64,000 bases of DNA from Azadirachta indica (GCA_022749755.1 CM040450.1:3772913-3836912); one strand, 5' to 3'; positions 1-13,380 are shown, counted from the stretch's first letter. Numbers and translations are program-made. Notes: generated from the letters alone by a model not told the origin.

Positions 1-1408
1 TTGGGATTGCATATTATTTGTGAAGTTAGGTGCGTAGTAGATGTAGATTGGTCCCCCCATTTTCCCATTCCCCAAATGAATTGAGGCTTGGTTGGTTGTC
101 AATCATTGTTTAATGCTGGCTCATATATCCAAGCCAAGATTAAAATTAGGCCAAATTTAAAAGACGAAATCTCATCCTCATCCTCATGTGAAGACCATTT
201 CAATGCTATGAGTTTGGTAAAGAGGTCTCTTCCCTTCTCTTCTCCCCTTATTTATTTGTCTTCATAATTGAGCTGCTGCGATGTCAACGTCACAACTCCT
301 TTCCTTGTTCCTCTCCCCCACTAATGGCTAAGAACTAAGCTTTCAAACCCCACCAGTGGATTTTCCTTTTTCATTATTACTTTTTTTGCTTTACACACTT
401 AAGTGAAAATGCATTATCACGTTAACTTTATTGATTATCAAGTTTATTTATTGCTCTCCCCCGTTCCCCTTTATTTATTTATTTTTATTTATTTATTGCT
501 TCAATTCTATTTCATAACAAAGCTTCCTTTTAAAACTATGATATTGTATTTTTTGATATATAACTAGCTATTAACAAAATATACCCAAAATTTGATTGTG
601 TTAATTCTTTCATGGAGAGATATTAAGGACATACACTTACCTAGTGGACAGTGTGTATATGGGGCATTTGCAGATTTAGGATTCCATGAGAGAATTTGTC
701 AGTCCTAGAATAGAAGAATGAAGAATCCCCAATATCAATATCCAAATTAGTCATAGAATTTTCATCATTGCTCATCATTTCAATCTAAATGGTAAAAATA
801 CAATTTGCAATGAAACCACTATGAAACCACTATTTAATCTACAATGAATTCTTTGTTTTTTTTCTTTTTTGAATGAATCTACAACGAATTATTGAGAGTG
901 GAAACCTTGCAAGCAGTGTCCCAATCCCAATCAAAGCAGCAAAGCATCCAATCCATAAGTTGATTAATTTCAAAATTGGTGTGATTGATTCTTGAATTGC
1001 CGACTTGATTTTGATATGAGCATTTTGCATTTTGGATAATTTGATTTCTTTGGCCCAGCATAAGATTTTCACTTTTGGGCCTTCAACATACGCCCAATAA
1101 AGTGAGTGTACCTAGAACCCTTGTATGAGCCATTTCAGGAAGAATGAAGCCCAAATTCTTAAAAAAAAAAAATTTCAATTTAGTAAGAAAATGGTTGTAC
1201 AAATATTATTCAAACGCGCTTGAGCAAAAATTCCATTCGCTCAAGAAACAATTGGATGGTATACATGTCTCTCCCTTTTCTTATTAAAAAACTCTCTTTT
1301 CATCTTCTTATGTAATGTTTGCGTCCTTCTCCTCCGCAACTCTTTCTTGAAGAAACGATCATCTCTCTAGTTTGTGTACATATTTAAATAAGAATCGTTC
1401 GGGATGCT
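1..1408. other. Intergenic, downstream of laccase
   Basis: AT-rich flank beyond the 3' end of the laccase gene. Open frames here are short, including one of 77 codons on the minus strand near 839-1072, and resemble no family I know. No RNA gene or clear element seen. Confidence 0.6.
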
Positions 1409-3857
1409 TTAACATTTCGGAAGATCGCTTGGAGGTGGCAGAAGCGATTCGTTCGGGCCTTTGCCGTTGTCAACCAGGAATGCCATTTTTAATCCCCAGG
1501 TTGTGTGTACTTCCAAATGGCAATGCATGAACCAAACTCCTGTAAGTGTAGAATATATATATTAAAAGAGAGAAAAGTCCGGAGTGAATGTAGATTTTTG
1601 GGAAGAATTTAAGTTTACCTGGATTATCAGCGCGGAATCTGATAGCAACCCATCCACCAGCAGGAACTCCAATTGTGTTCCTTTCAACAGGGTCGACAAG
1701 ATTGAATTTCTTAGGATCTGTCTTCGGGTTGTAGTTTCCTAATCCCTTGCCCACGGCGAAGAAATTGAATCCATGTAAATGGATCGGATGATTCTCAGGG
1801 GCAATGATTCCTGTATCCTGAAGAACAAGTTGAACTGTAGAGTTGTAAGCCAATCTGTAAACTTTTGTGCCCCTAGAGGTATTCAAATTTTTCGGGGGAG
1901 CTCCGGTAAAATTGAAAACATGAGGTGGTTTCCCGGGAAAATCAGTGGTAAAAACTCCACTTATGTTGAAGAAATGTGCCTGAAGTAAAGCTGTGGTGGG
2001 CATAACGAATGTGACATTGTTCATCGAAGCCACCACTCGGCTGCCATTACCGGCTTTGCAAGAAGGACAGGGGTTAATTCCAAGCCCAACTGTAAACAAC
2101 AGATTGTGATCAACTGTTTGCGGAACGTTGGCAGGGTACCTTTTAGAATTCAGGCTGCGGAGAGAATCAATAAAGCTGTTAGCGACGGCGGTGGCGTTTT
2201 TCGGAGGTGGTTTGGTGAGAGTTGTGGGTGAGCTGGCAAGCGCGCCGGAATAATGCAGAGTGGCGGTGGCTGTCACGTTGTCGACCGCAACCGGAGCATC
2301 CATGAATGGCGAGGCTGCAACAAGGTATTTTCCGAATTTTTGTCAGCAGTGAGGAGAACATTAGTGGTTTGGCCTGGAGCTATTACGAGTGTATCTGTTT
2401 TGAATGGTTTAACGTAAGTAGCATCAACTTCAACAACAGTCAGCTTGTGTCCTGCTATCTTGAAGAAAAGCTCTTCATTGAGTGCAGCATTGATTAGTCG
2501 TAGCAAGTAAGTTTTCCCGCTGTCAACAGGCAACGTAAGACCTCCTGCATATTCCAAAAACGCTTTCAGAAACTACTTTTTCTCGACAAGACACGGTTAA
2601 CATTTTAATTTCATGCATTTCACAATAGAATCAGCTGTGGTGATACAGACCTTGAGAAGAGCAACTTGAGACGGGTCCCGGATGGCCATTAATGGTGTGA
2701 GCATCGGAGACATTAGGCGCCAATCCGGATTTCAGGGCTTCATTGATGACGGCTTCAGTGTCAGATTTCCACCACTCAGCGAGAACAACGACGACTTCCT
2801 TGTCGGGTTTAGGGAAGGGATAAGGAACGCCCCGCTTAGGGAGGATGACAATGGCGCCGTGAACGGTGGACCTGAGCCAGAGAATGTGTGCGTGCCAGAG
2901 AAGTGTGCCGCGTTGGCCTGTGATTGTGAAATTGTACACGTAGCTTTGCCCAGGCTGAATTGGACACTGTGTAATGTATGCAGGTCCGTCAGCCCAACCA
3001 GTTCTGAGTTGCCGAACTCCATGCCTATTTCCAATTAAAATTTTAGAAAAATGAATCAGAATAATTAATAAATTAATTGTATTTTCAGTTTTGGTAGCTA
3101 TCTGGAACTAAGTAACTCTCACCAGTGGATGGAAACATTATATTTTACATGGTTGACAACTTTTACAAGAACTGTGTCATCTTCCCTGGCATAAAGAGTG
3201 GGTCCTGGAAACTTTCCATTTACTGTTACAATTGGCTTGCTCGAACACAATTTTGTGCTGTTCTTCATCACCACCTGTGAAATTACCCACAAAAATGAAA
3301 ACTATTTTCATGTATATACGTTGGTATATTGACAAATTTTTTGTATCTTATAACAAAATTTGAAGTTCAGAATTGTCTGTCACATCAAGTAGTTCTATTA
3401 TATTACCAGTTCTATCGTCTCTGTAAATTATGTTGAACTTAGTTTTAACTTTTAACTTAAAGTTAATGAGACAAAATTATGAATCATTTTTAGATAGAGC
3501 TTGACTCCATCATGGGTTTTATTTAGTATTTATTAGTCATAAGAAGAACAACGATTAGAGGTAAGATTAATTTCATAAGCAATTGAAACATTACCATTAA
3601 AGTCAAGAAGGTAAAGTCAATATGATTGACATTTATGACTTGTACCATACATATGCCTATACGTACGTACAATATGTATACGTACGCTTGAGTATCCGAA
3701 AGACAAATAATAATAGCAATGAGTACTACTGAAAGAAGCAGCAATGGAGTTTGCATTATTAATTACTTACATTGAACTTGTAATGTCGAACTCTGCATTC
3801 AACAAGAGCTGGAAAAATGCAAGCTACGAGAACAAGAAGACGAATCCAGGATTCCAT
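1409..3857 (-). CDS. LAC4-like: Laccase (multicopper oxidase), LAC4-type, with a 1-bp frameshift
   Basis: A secreted copper enzyme of this kind oxidises monolignols in the cell wall during lignification. Five exons read on the minus strand: 3857-3771, 3274-3123, 3024-2651, 2544-1619, 1539-1409, all with GT-AG borders. Exon 1 gives a signal peptide followed by CRVRHYKFN. Copper ligands are in place: HWHG (about residues 79-82), WHAH (123-126), HPIHLHG (about 457-463) and HCHLEVH (about 519-525), ending SDLPKC. Residues match Arabidopsis LAC4 closely throughout. The summed exons are 1670 nt, one short of a multiple of three. Near 2332 (about codon 275) one base is missing: the frame before it reads TADKNS and the frame after it resumes at the expected AASPFMDAP. 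With that base the protein would be 556 aa. This is either a real null allele or a base-call error. The third exon (374 bp) equals two usual laccase exons joined (245 + 129). Confidence 0.9.
2475..2495 (-). promoter_or_regulatory. miR397 target site in laccase mRNA
   Basis: The plus strand here reads like mature miR397 (begins TCATTGAGTGCAGC), so the laccase transcript is its complement. Against the miR397 sequence I know, 19 of 21 positions pair; position 15 becomes a G:U pair and position 21 is a mismatch. Positions 10-11, where slicing occurs, are paired. The site encodes the conserved LINAALNEE stretch, which is where miR397 targets many plant laccases. This implies post-transcriptional control of the gene by miR397 and copper status. 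Confidence 0.88.
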
Positions 3858-3921
3858 ATCTCAAATTTCTTTTTCAACTTCACTCTCGATAACAAATCTT
3901 ATTTTTGTTCTTACTACTACT

Positions 3922-3949
3922 ACTCACTCACTCACTCACTCACTCACTC
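3922..3949. repeat. (ACTC)n microsatellite in the laccase 5'UTR
   Basis: About seven ACTC tetranucleotide units lie between the laccase TATA box and its ATG. They read as (GAGT)n in the leader. Confidence 0.8.
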
Positions 3950-3993
3950 GTTTCCGGAGCTTGTTGCAGTCATGTATGACGGGCTAACGCAAA

Positions 3994-4045
3994 CTTATAT
4001 AGGGGAAAAGGGAATTGCTGCTATGTCGTTTTTGCTTGGTTAGGT
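3994..4045 (-). promoter_or_regulatory. Laccase core promoter: TATA box and SMRE-like site
   Basis: TATATAAG on the minus strand at 4001-3994 lies about 137 bp upstream of the laccase ATG. Some 38 bp further upstream, 4045-4039 reads ACCTAAC on the minus strand. This fits the secondary-wall MYB-responsive element ACC(A/T)A(A/C)(T/C) bound by MYB46/MYB83-type factors. A near-match, ACCTAAA, lies at about 4136-4142. The TATA box is a fairly safe call; the SMRE assignment is inference from one short match. Confidence 0.55.
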
Positions 4046-7000
4046 GAATGAACATATTCTTCAAAAACAAGGTTTCCTAAATTAATTATACCAAATTTCT
4101 TCCATGTGATATCTTGCATGTTACATAAAGTAGTTATTTAGGTTGGAAATTTAAGATGCTATGCGTCTTAATTCTATTAATTAATTTTCAGTTTACTATA
4201 CAGCACACCTACTTACAAATTTTGTTAGTTGGAAATTTATATAATTTGTGCTAAATCATTTACTATTTGTCTCCACTATCTCTTGATATTAATCTTTTGA
4301 ACTACTGTCTGAATAGTATAAATAAAGATATCAAGTATATTTATAACAGAAAAAACAAATTAATAATAAAAAGTAAATATATGTTGTTTTCTCTAATTAA
4401 GCCATTCACTATTACATTCCTTACAATAGTTTTGGGTGGATTTTTCTTGAATTATGTTTATCATCTCGGCTTTCAACTTTTAATAAATCTTCTATTAATA
4501 TTAATAAATTATTCATGTAATTATATAATATTACAAAAAAATTATTATCTCTAAAATTAATCAAGGAGAATATTAGAATTAACATTATAAACTCCTTAAT
4601 AGATACTATTATAAATACATAAGTAAAAATACTCACCTCAAACGTTTTTTAAAATATTAAATAAGTTCAATTGTTTAAGCGAGCACAAGTTTTTAATTTC
4701 AAAATAATGTTACATTTAAAAAAATTATGGTGAATAATATTTAAAACCATGCCCATCATAATAAGGGATTGTTTATTTTTTTAGTTAAAATTTGAATGTA
4801 ATTATTCAGATGTGTAAAAGTCATTTATTTTTTAACTTATATCTGAATATTTATTAAAAATATTTGAATATAATTAAGTTAAAAATTTTAATTTAAATCT
4901 AATCGAGCAAATGTTTGAATAATTTAATATTTTTATTTTTAAAAAATATCTCTATTTTATTAATTATTTATTTAATAAAAATTAAAATCCAATTTAACTA
5001 TTTTTGACATATCTCTTCTTTATTGTGAATCCCTACTACTTGTCTTCTGAAATCTATTTATTTTATACTTTAATTATTATAATAATTTTGTATATTTATA
5101 TAATTACAACTATATTACAATATAACTTTTTTTTTATTGATTTTTATATCATTGATTAAAAATTATTTTTTAAAGAAAACATGTATTAAAGAAATAAATA
5201 ATATACATACTAATATAATATATTAATTTTTTTATCTATTATTATGTTAATATAATTAAAATTATTATAAATATAAGGATATTATTTAAAAGGTATATAT
5301 ATATCAAAATATTAATTTTCAAACTTTTTATTCTGTTAAAATAAATAACTTAATACTTATTTTCAAATTTTTTAAAATAAAAAACAAATATATCATTAAG
5401 ATTCAGATTTTAGTCATATTTAGCGTTCAGACAAAAAAAAAAAAAAACAAATGTTACCTAAAAATTATAGATCAACAAAAATACTATTTATAATTATTGT
5501 GTTTTTAAAGTAAGATAAATATTCATTTTTAGTTAATAGTTAACTTTTATTATTTATTTACATTTGATTATTAATAATTTTATTTTATAGCTAGTAAATG
5601 GTAATTTCACAACACTTAACAATTTCAAACTGATCCAAACCAGTAGATCGAAAATTTAATAATTTCTCTCTTGAAAACCAATTTTAGGTTGAATTTAAAT
5701 CAACATATTAATTAGGTGTAGATGCATCTAACTATGTGAAGAAAAAAAACTAACCTACTCAATAAACCTGTAAAAAGGTACATGGCCCCATATTAATGAA
5801 AGCCCTTTACAAAAATACATTATATTAGCAAAATAGATTAGTAGTTCTTATACGTTTCTTACAAGCATTATAAATAATTAAATTCACGTACTCAATTTAT
5901 GAAATTAACAAGATTAATTGACATTCAATCACAGTTGGTTTATATGTGAGAAAAATAATTTAGGATATGCACATTACCCATTCTTATAATAGCAAATCAT
6001 ATGTTTTTCTATTAATCATTTGTTATAATATATGAAAGACTCTCTTGCATCATAAACCTAATAAGATGTGATCTCACATGTTAAATTAATTAATAAAATT
6101 AATGGCAAAAAAGGGGCATCAATAGCAACTGGATAGCGTATGTAATTAACAGACCTAAAAAGCTGAGTGTCCAATGAGCAACATTGACTGTGTTTTGCTT
6201 CAAAGCATTTTGGATAATGCAAAGCTTCTTTTTTGTTGACCGAATTAAGAAGGGAAAAGTCATTTTAATTAAAAAACGGAACAAAAGAAAAGTGCTTTTC
6301 AGGATGTAGCTTTTAGAGTAATTTGGAGAGGATATGAAAGACTAATTTGTTTGGCCGCGCATCAAAATACATTGAAAATAATTTGAATGCTTACCCACGA
6401 AGATAATTAATGGTTGGGAAATTCCTGTCATGTCATAAATCAGATGGTAACCCTACAGAAGACATCATGATTTGTTTGAAAGTTAAGATTAAACCAACGG
6501 TGGGTAAGTAACAACTCATCTTCTATGGATATCTATCACTTCCATTTTCTTAAATTGTATATTTAATTTGTTTCTTTTGTTACTCTTTAATGAAGCAATT
6601 GACTTAATTGTTGTATGTTAAATTGGGTAATTATTACTCACTCATTAGGGTAAATTTTAGATTAGATTATAATCAACTTGCTTAGAAATATGTATTACGA
6701 GTGTCCATGTTTTTGATCGATGGGTTTAAAGATTGAAAATCAAAAGCTAGCAATTGGTTGACTCGGTTTATGGTAGATTTTGTTTCATTTTCATATTGAT
6801 TTTAAGCTTTGAATTCAGAGTTTGTGGATGTTCACACTTTCAAAATTTTGATATTCAAAAATATATATATGCTTGTTTGATTTAATTAATAGTTAATTAA
6901 TAATATGTCTAGCACGAAATTAATCAAAACGGAATTTCTTTCATGTGTTTTTTGCATTAAAATTGTATGAAAAAGACATATAGATATATATATTTTTTAA

Positions 7001-7339
7001 AAAAAAAATTAATTTTTAATTGAATCATTTTAAGATTAGATTTAGTGATTGATTTTAAAAAAATATTGATATTTATTCTTTATGAATATATCTCTTGTTT
7101 TCTAAAATTCATAAATAACGTTTGAGCTATAAACTAAATATTATTCGTAATTTTTATAGAATTGAAGAAAATATTTTTCTGTAATTTAAAAGTTCATATT
7201 TTATAAAGACATAAATTTATCCATGTCAAAAATGATCGCGAAAGAGAATTTTAATCACTCTAACGATCTAGTGAATGTGAAAAAAAATTGAATCATGGTA
7301 AAAATGTTAAACATCAGATTTTCGTTTTGATTTGGTGAT

Positions 7340-7376
<37 letters not shown>

Positions 7377-8732
7377 GTCATCAATTTCATTTTCATTATG
7401 ATATGAAAGTAAAAATTCTAGAACTGAATGGAACTTTGTTGGTGAACGCACGTTTTCTAGTGTACCTTCATGTACCTTAGATGGTACTCCACGCCACCCA
7501 ACCTTAATGCCCACCCTTTTTTTTATTTTTTTATTTTTTAATTATTATCATTTTCAACGTTGATTAATTCGCTTCACACCTTTTTCTTAATTTTCTTTTT
7601 TTCTTTCTTTTTTCATTTTTAGAAAATCCTTCCTCTTTCGCTCTAAAATGATGAAATATAGTAATTTGAAAAATTAACGTGTTGTAACTTTTATTGCTAA
7701 ATTATTGCATTACGTGATAAAATTATTAGTCAGTCAAAATATGTTTGAGTTAGTTGTCGTAAATAAATATTAATTATTAAATGAAAAAATAAATATTTAC
7801 TAAATATTTATCCAATATATGTTCTCGAAATTAAAAAAAAATGCAAAATAACAAATATATCCACAATCTTTTAAAAAGATTTACAAGGAATGATAACAAG
7901 TTTAATTGACATTTTGAGTTATGACAATTGTTTTTTTTTTTTCTTTTCTTAAAAAAACAAAGAAAATATTTAGAAGGTTTATTGTTTCATTGTTGAATGT
8001 GTTGGCAGATTGGGTTAATTAAAAGTCCTCAATGTCCCCAGCCCATTTTCGTAAATTGCGTCTGCTTTTTTAAAAAATAAAATAAAATAAATATTTATGG
8101 ACCGAATGTTCTGGTTTCTACATTGATGGGGTTCATTTAGGAGGCATGACGAAGTTGGAACCAAGATCAAAAGGCTTAAAAAACCCAATTCGGTCCTCAC
8201 AGTCATGGAGCAGCGAACATAGCCGACTGAACCACGAAAGAGAACAAGTAGTAATAACTCTTCTTCCTAAGAAAGTGTGCCGTTAACATTATAAGTAAAT
8301 TTAACATGAATCAGTGCTCCTCTGTTGCATAAGCTTCTTCTGGGATCAATATCTGATCTGCCCTTGGCATTCAACTATTATTCATTTCTGGATTTGTGAA
8401 ATCTATATATATCACAGCTTCATTACAGTCACTGGAAAATGACAGGCCTCAACCGTTGCATTTAAGGATTGGATAGTACTGTACTGCGTGCCCAATGTTT
8501 TTTTAATATGAATTTTTGTGATATTTAGAAAAAACCAGCGTGCATGCATATGTTTTATATAACACGAGCAAAGCAAATGTCTTTTCAGGGTGGTGAAATG
8601 AGTATCTAGCTACTTATTCGTCTGTATTGATCTCTTGTTGCAAGCTTCAAGTATCTAGAGAACACTGAAAGCCTAGCGTCAAAGTAGAATATCCAAAAAA
8701 TATAGACAAGGTTTTGTCACTTACAAGAAACA
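4046..8732. other. AT-rich intergenic region between laccase and NPF8 copy 1
   Basis: No convincing gene. Low-complexity AT DNA with an (AT)n/(GTAT)n microsatellite at about 7340-7378. The stretch 4764-5455 has weakly similar ends (GGGATTGTTT, and the complement of an AAACAAATGTTACC end) and may be an old inverted-repeat transposon, but I cannot define its borders. Short open frames at 6099-6284, 7314-7514 and 8015-8206 show no family signature. Confidence 0.5.
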
Positions 8733-10786
8733 ATGGCAGAAGAAGATATGCATACTAAAGATGGAAAAACTGATTTCCGCAACAAACCTGCTATCAAGAA
8801 GAAAACAGGAACGTAGAAAGTGGAAAGCATGCCCTTATATCCTAGGTAATCTTATAATGGTCCTGAGAAATGTTTTGTTAAAAGTGGGATACTATTGTTT
8901 GAGCTATTAACTTCAAGCTTAAGTTGTTAGTCAAATGGTTTCACTGACATGGTATTAGAACGGTTCTATTCCTGTGGTAACATAATATGAGTATTGCTTA
9001 CATGCCTCGATTGTACTTGCAGGAAATGAATGCTGTGAAAGATTGGCGTATTGTGGTATCAACACAAATCTAGTTAATTATCTCAAGTTCCAACTAAACC
9101 AGCGAAGTGTTGAAGCTGTGAATAATGTCACAAATTGGTCTGGAACGTGCTATGTCATGCCATTGGTCGGGGCATTTCTAGCCGATGCCTACTTGGGAAG
9201 ATATTGGACAATTGCTAGTTTCTCCATCATTTATGTCATTGTAAGTTTGTCAAAGCAGAGATTATGTCCTCAGCTAGCCTAAAACCTCTGGAATAATAAG
9301 TTAAAAAGGACTTGTAAATGTTGCAGGGGATGACAATATTGACAATGTCGGCATCTATCCTTGGACTGCAGCCACTTGTGACCACAAGAATGTTTGCCAT
9401 CCAACAGGGTTGCAGGTTGCTGAGTTTTTTGTAGGACTTTATCTGATAGCTCTGGAGACTGGAGGGATTAAGCCTTGTGTCTCATCCTTTGGTGCACATC
9501 AATTTGATGATTCTGATGAAGCAGAGAAGAAAAAGAAGAGTTCTTTCTTCAATTGGTTTTACTTTTCAATTAACATTGGCGCCCCTGTTGCTGCTGCTTG
9601 TCTTGTTTGGATACAAACAAATGTTGGCTGGGGTTGGGGATTTGGCATCCCAGCAGTGGCAATGGCTATTGCTGTTGTAAGTTTCTTTTCAGGTTCTCGG
9701 CTGTATAGACACCAAAGGCCTGGAGGGAGTCCATTGAGACGTATTTGCCAGGTTCATGTAGCTTCTTTCAGGAAATTTCGGGTAAACGTACCAGCTGACA
9801 AGTCTGTTCTGTATGAAACTGCTGATGAGGAATCTGCTGTCATTGGAAGTCGTAAGCTTCATCACACAAAGCAGTTGAGGTATGCTATGTTATTCAATCA
9901 TTTGCCAACATTTTTTGGTTAATTTGAGAATTGCATATTATCTTTGTCTGTCAGTTTTCTTGACAAAGCAGCTGTGGAAACTCCATCAGATCGTGTGAAC
10001 GGCTCAGTAAATGCTTGGAGAGTGTGCACTGTGACTCAAGTTGAAGAGTTCAAGTCCATTATAAGATTGCTTCCAATATGGGCAACTGACATAATCTTTT
10101 CTGCCGTGTACAGTCAAATGGGCACATTGTTTGTGGTGCAAGGCAACACAATGGACCTTCACATGGGCAATTCATTCGAAATCCCCTCAGCTTCACTTTC
10201 CCTCTTCGACACAATTAGTGTCATCTTCTGGTTACCAATTTACGACCGCCTTATCGTGCCATTTGCAAGAAAGTTCACAGGCCACAAAAATGGATTCACT
10301 CAACTCCAGCGCATGGCAATAGGCCTTGTTATTTCAATATTCGCGATGTTAGCAGCCGGGACATTAGAGCTTGTGAGACTCAGGGAAGTAAAGAAACAAA
10401 ATTACTATGAACTTAAGCACATACCAATGTCAATATTCTGGCAAGTTCCTCAGTACTTCATCATAGGATGTGCCGAAGTTTTTACCTTTATTGGGCAATT
10501 GGAGTTCTTCTATGAGCAGGCTCCGGATGCAATGAGGAGCTTGTGCTCAGCGCTGTCACTAACCACTGCTGCATTTGGGAATTATTTGAGCACACTGCTT
10601 GTTAACATCGTGACAGATTTGAGCACGAGGAACGGAAATCCTGGCTGGATTCCAGACAACTTGAATTATGGTCATCTTCACTATTTCTTCTGGCTGTGGG
10701 CCCTGTTGAGTGTCCGAAACTTGGGAGCATATGTTATGATTGCAAGATGGTATACATATAAGAGGCCACTGGTTTCAACCCATTAA
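8733..10786 (+). pseudogene. NPF8 (PTR/POT) peptide transporter, broken copy
   Basis: NPF8.1/8.2 (PTR1/PTR5) proteins are 12-helix proton-coupled di/tripeptide transporters. Four exons align with the downstream copy: 8733-8845, 9023-9240, 9327-9879, 9955-10786. The proton-coupling ECCER motif, [22 protein letters not shown] and the C-terminal [20 protein letters not shown] are present. Three defects appear. Exon 1 is 7 bp longer than in the sister gene and carries an in-frame TAG at 8814-8816 (codon 28). Exon 3 lacks one base near 9375-9377, just before the codons for CDHKNVCHPTG. The family motif [18 protein letters not shown] has changed to ETGG and GAHQFD. Exons 3 and 4 otherwise stay open to the stop, so the decay is recent or the sequence has errors. 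Splice sites are intact, so it may still be transcribed. Confidence 0.85.
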
Positions 10787-13380
10787 TTTTCATCTTCTTA
10801 TGCATTATTTGATTTCATTGGCATCTCTATTTTCATGTGAAACTCAAGACTTATTCAAGGGGGAAAGATTTGAATGTTGATTTAAGCAGTGTTAATTTAT
10901 TGCAGTCTGGGGTAAAAAATTCGTTGTATGAATATTTTAGAATTTGCATCATTTAAGTACCCGGAAATAAAAAAGGGCTTGAAAACATCTGAAAGAAAAA
11001 TCTGAGGGAACTTCAGGCTAGAATAGGAGTCAGAAAAAGTCCGGGAGTGAGTTAAGATTAGAATTGAAAATAATTTTAAGATAAGTTAATGATTGTTGTG
11101 TGAGTCAACAATTAAAACAAAGGTAATATTTAATTCTCGATTATTGGGGAGCCAACCTAGAAGGATTGATGATTATTGGCCAAGGCCTCCTACTTATCTC
11201 GGACATTCAATTATTAGACGTAGCCCACGAATATGAAGCAAAAATATTGGAATGTCAAAATCTTAAATATTATCAAGCGCAACAACCATGATGAGATGAT
11301 GATGTTGGCATTTCGTAATAATGTGAAAAGGAATATTGCATTGAAGAGCATTATTATTTATTAATCAAATATTCCAAACATGGCTGAGCTTATCATGCTT
11401 TCTGCTTTCACTTTTGCTTTGTTGATTTATTTAGAAGTGCTTATTTTCATGGGGTTCATACATATATTACCTAATTATATATATATATATATATATATCG
11501 CATGTTATTTTTATAAACAATAATGATAAACTTTAGTTGTATTTGTCATTAAAACTTACAAATTTAGCAACCATGCTTATCCAATCAATACTCCAACCAT
11601 CATTTGCCCAACACTCAAAAGCCTCTAGTTTTCAAACCCATCATCTATATATGTATATATTGGTACAAATATAATATATAGAGGAGTGCGCCTGCTTCAG
11701 CAACAACAAAAGATAAGTTGGATTTGAGTGTCGAAAAGTGCTTCGGGCCCAAAAAGCGCTTATGAATAATGGCTTTCATGGGGCACATTGACTTGCACTT
11801 CATTTTCGCTTCTTAATAACAACCAAAGATTCCGTACTCAAACTAACGCCGTTATCTTCTGAAAGATTCTTCCCAACGTACTTTTCACACGCGCTGACAC
11901 GCCTACAATAGCCACAGACCGACAGCCGGGCAAATTAACCTAGTATAGTATTATTAGTTGTATCCCACGCGCGTGCATGTGCGTGAAGATTGGAGCTTCT
12001 TCTTTCCATGAATATCGTAAAATTACTAACATCAGGTACTGCCAAATGCTAACCACTGTATTTGAATTGGAATTACTAATTAAGGTTAATTAGAGAATCG
12101 AAGAGGTCATGCACTTTATACAGAAAATGGTTCGGATTCAGAGTTACCCAAAATTAGAAGCTCATAAAAGAAACCCCATTTTAAAAATCACTGACAGCAA
12201 ATTACAACTACTAAAACTTCTTTACTTTTTTAACAAATTAGTATTGGTTCGAGTAGTGTTTTAAAAATAAAAATATTTATATTTTATAATACTTCTTTAT
12301 TTTAACACTTTTTTCTAGTATCATTTACAAAAACTCATTAAATTATTAAGTGCTACCAATAACACACTCCAAATATATCTTTTTGTAAGTATAATATAAT
12401 TATGTGTAAATGTAAAATTTACTTCCGATACTATTTAAATTTATAAATATTTAAATAAATACTTATATTTCTTAATTTAATATTTATCTAGAAATAAATT
12501 CTTACATTTTTTTTTTCACAAATTTGTATATCATTTTCTAACTTTTATATTTAAATTTAGATTTGTTACGTGGGTTCTTATTATTTTTGGGAAGTCGTTC
12601 ATGTATAATGACAAATATTTAGCCTTACATTTTCCCTCCGTTTCTAGTTTCTATAAAATGAAAATCCCTATCTGATATGTAGGAAAGAAAACGTTATCTT
12701 TTTGAATGGCATTTTGGACCTATATGTCAAAGCTTATGATCAATATGTAAATTTCATTTTAGTTGTATTTTGAACGGGTATATTTCATATTTTATAAACT
12801 ATTTGCTCTATCAATATTATATTCATTAACATGTTGATGAGTCGTATACTTGACATTAAGACCCACTTTTAATTTACCACCATTATAGAAAAGAATTATC
12901 AGTATTTATTTATATACTAAAATTGAGTATAAATTATTTATAATCGTATAAAATTATTTATTTCAACGAAAATAATATCGTCCTCACATTTTATATAAAT
13001 CAAAACTAATCAAAATGAAAAATTTATAGTTATTTATGATATAATCGCCAATAATTGGAGATATCACAATAAATTCATTGTGACTATTTACTCCAAAGTA
13101 TGACAACTTAACATACAATGCTGAAGAAAACATAAATAAGCAAATATAGAAGGGCCACAACGAAAAGAAAGCGCCAAGAAATTTCAAGCGGCCTAACACA
13201 CCTGGTATGTAAAGATGATAACCAACACGTATACGTGCGGCACAAATGGTAAAACATCGTCTCGGACTTCAATTCTGTCTCTAAATCGATTCATCATCAT
13301 TTAAAGTGTGCACGAGTTGGAACCGGACCTCGTGTCCTGGTTTTGCTCGCCAGTTCCCAACTTTTTTCCCATTTAAATAC
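10787..13380. other. Intergenic region between the two NPF8 copies
   Basis: AT-rich DNA without a credible gene. Contains a (TA)n microsatellite at about 11476-11498 and a less AT-rich patch at 11690-12010. The last few hundred bases before 13380 are probably the promoter of the second NPF8 gene. Confidence 0.5.

Noticed and set aside
839..1072. 77-codon minus-strand frame with a hydrophobic segment
   Set aside because: A weak echo of a frame at 6099-6284 (shared QNA plus hydrophobics) is too short to support a family. No promoter, homolog or conserved start seen.
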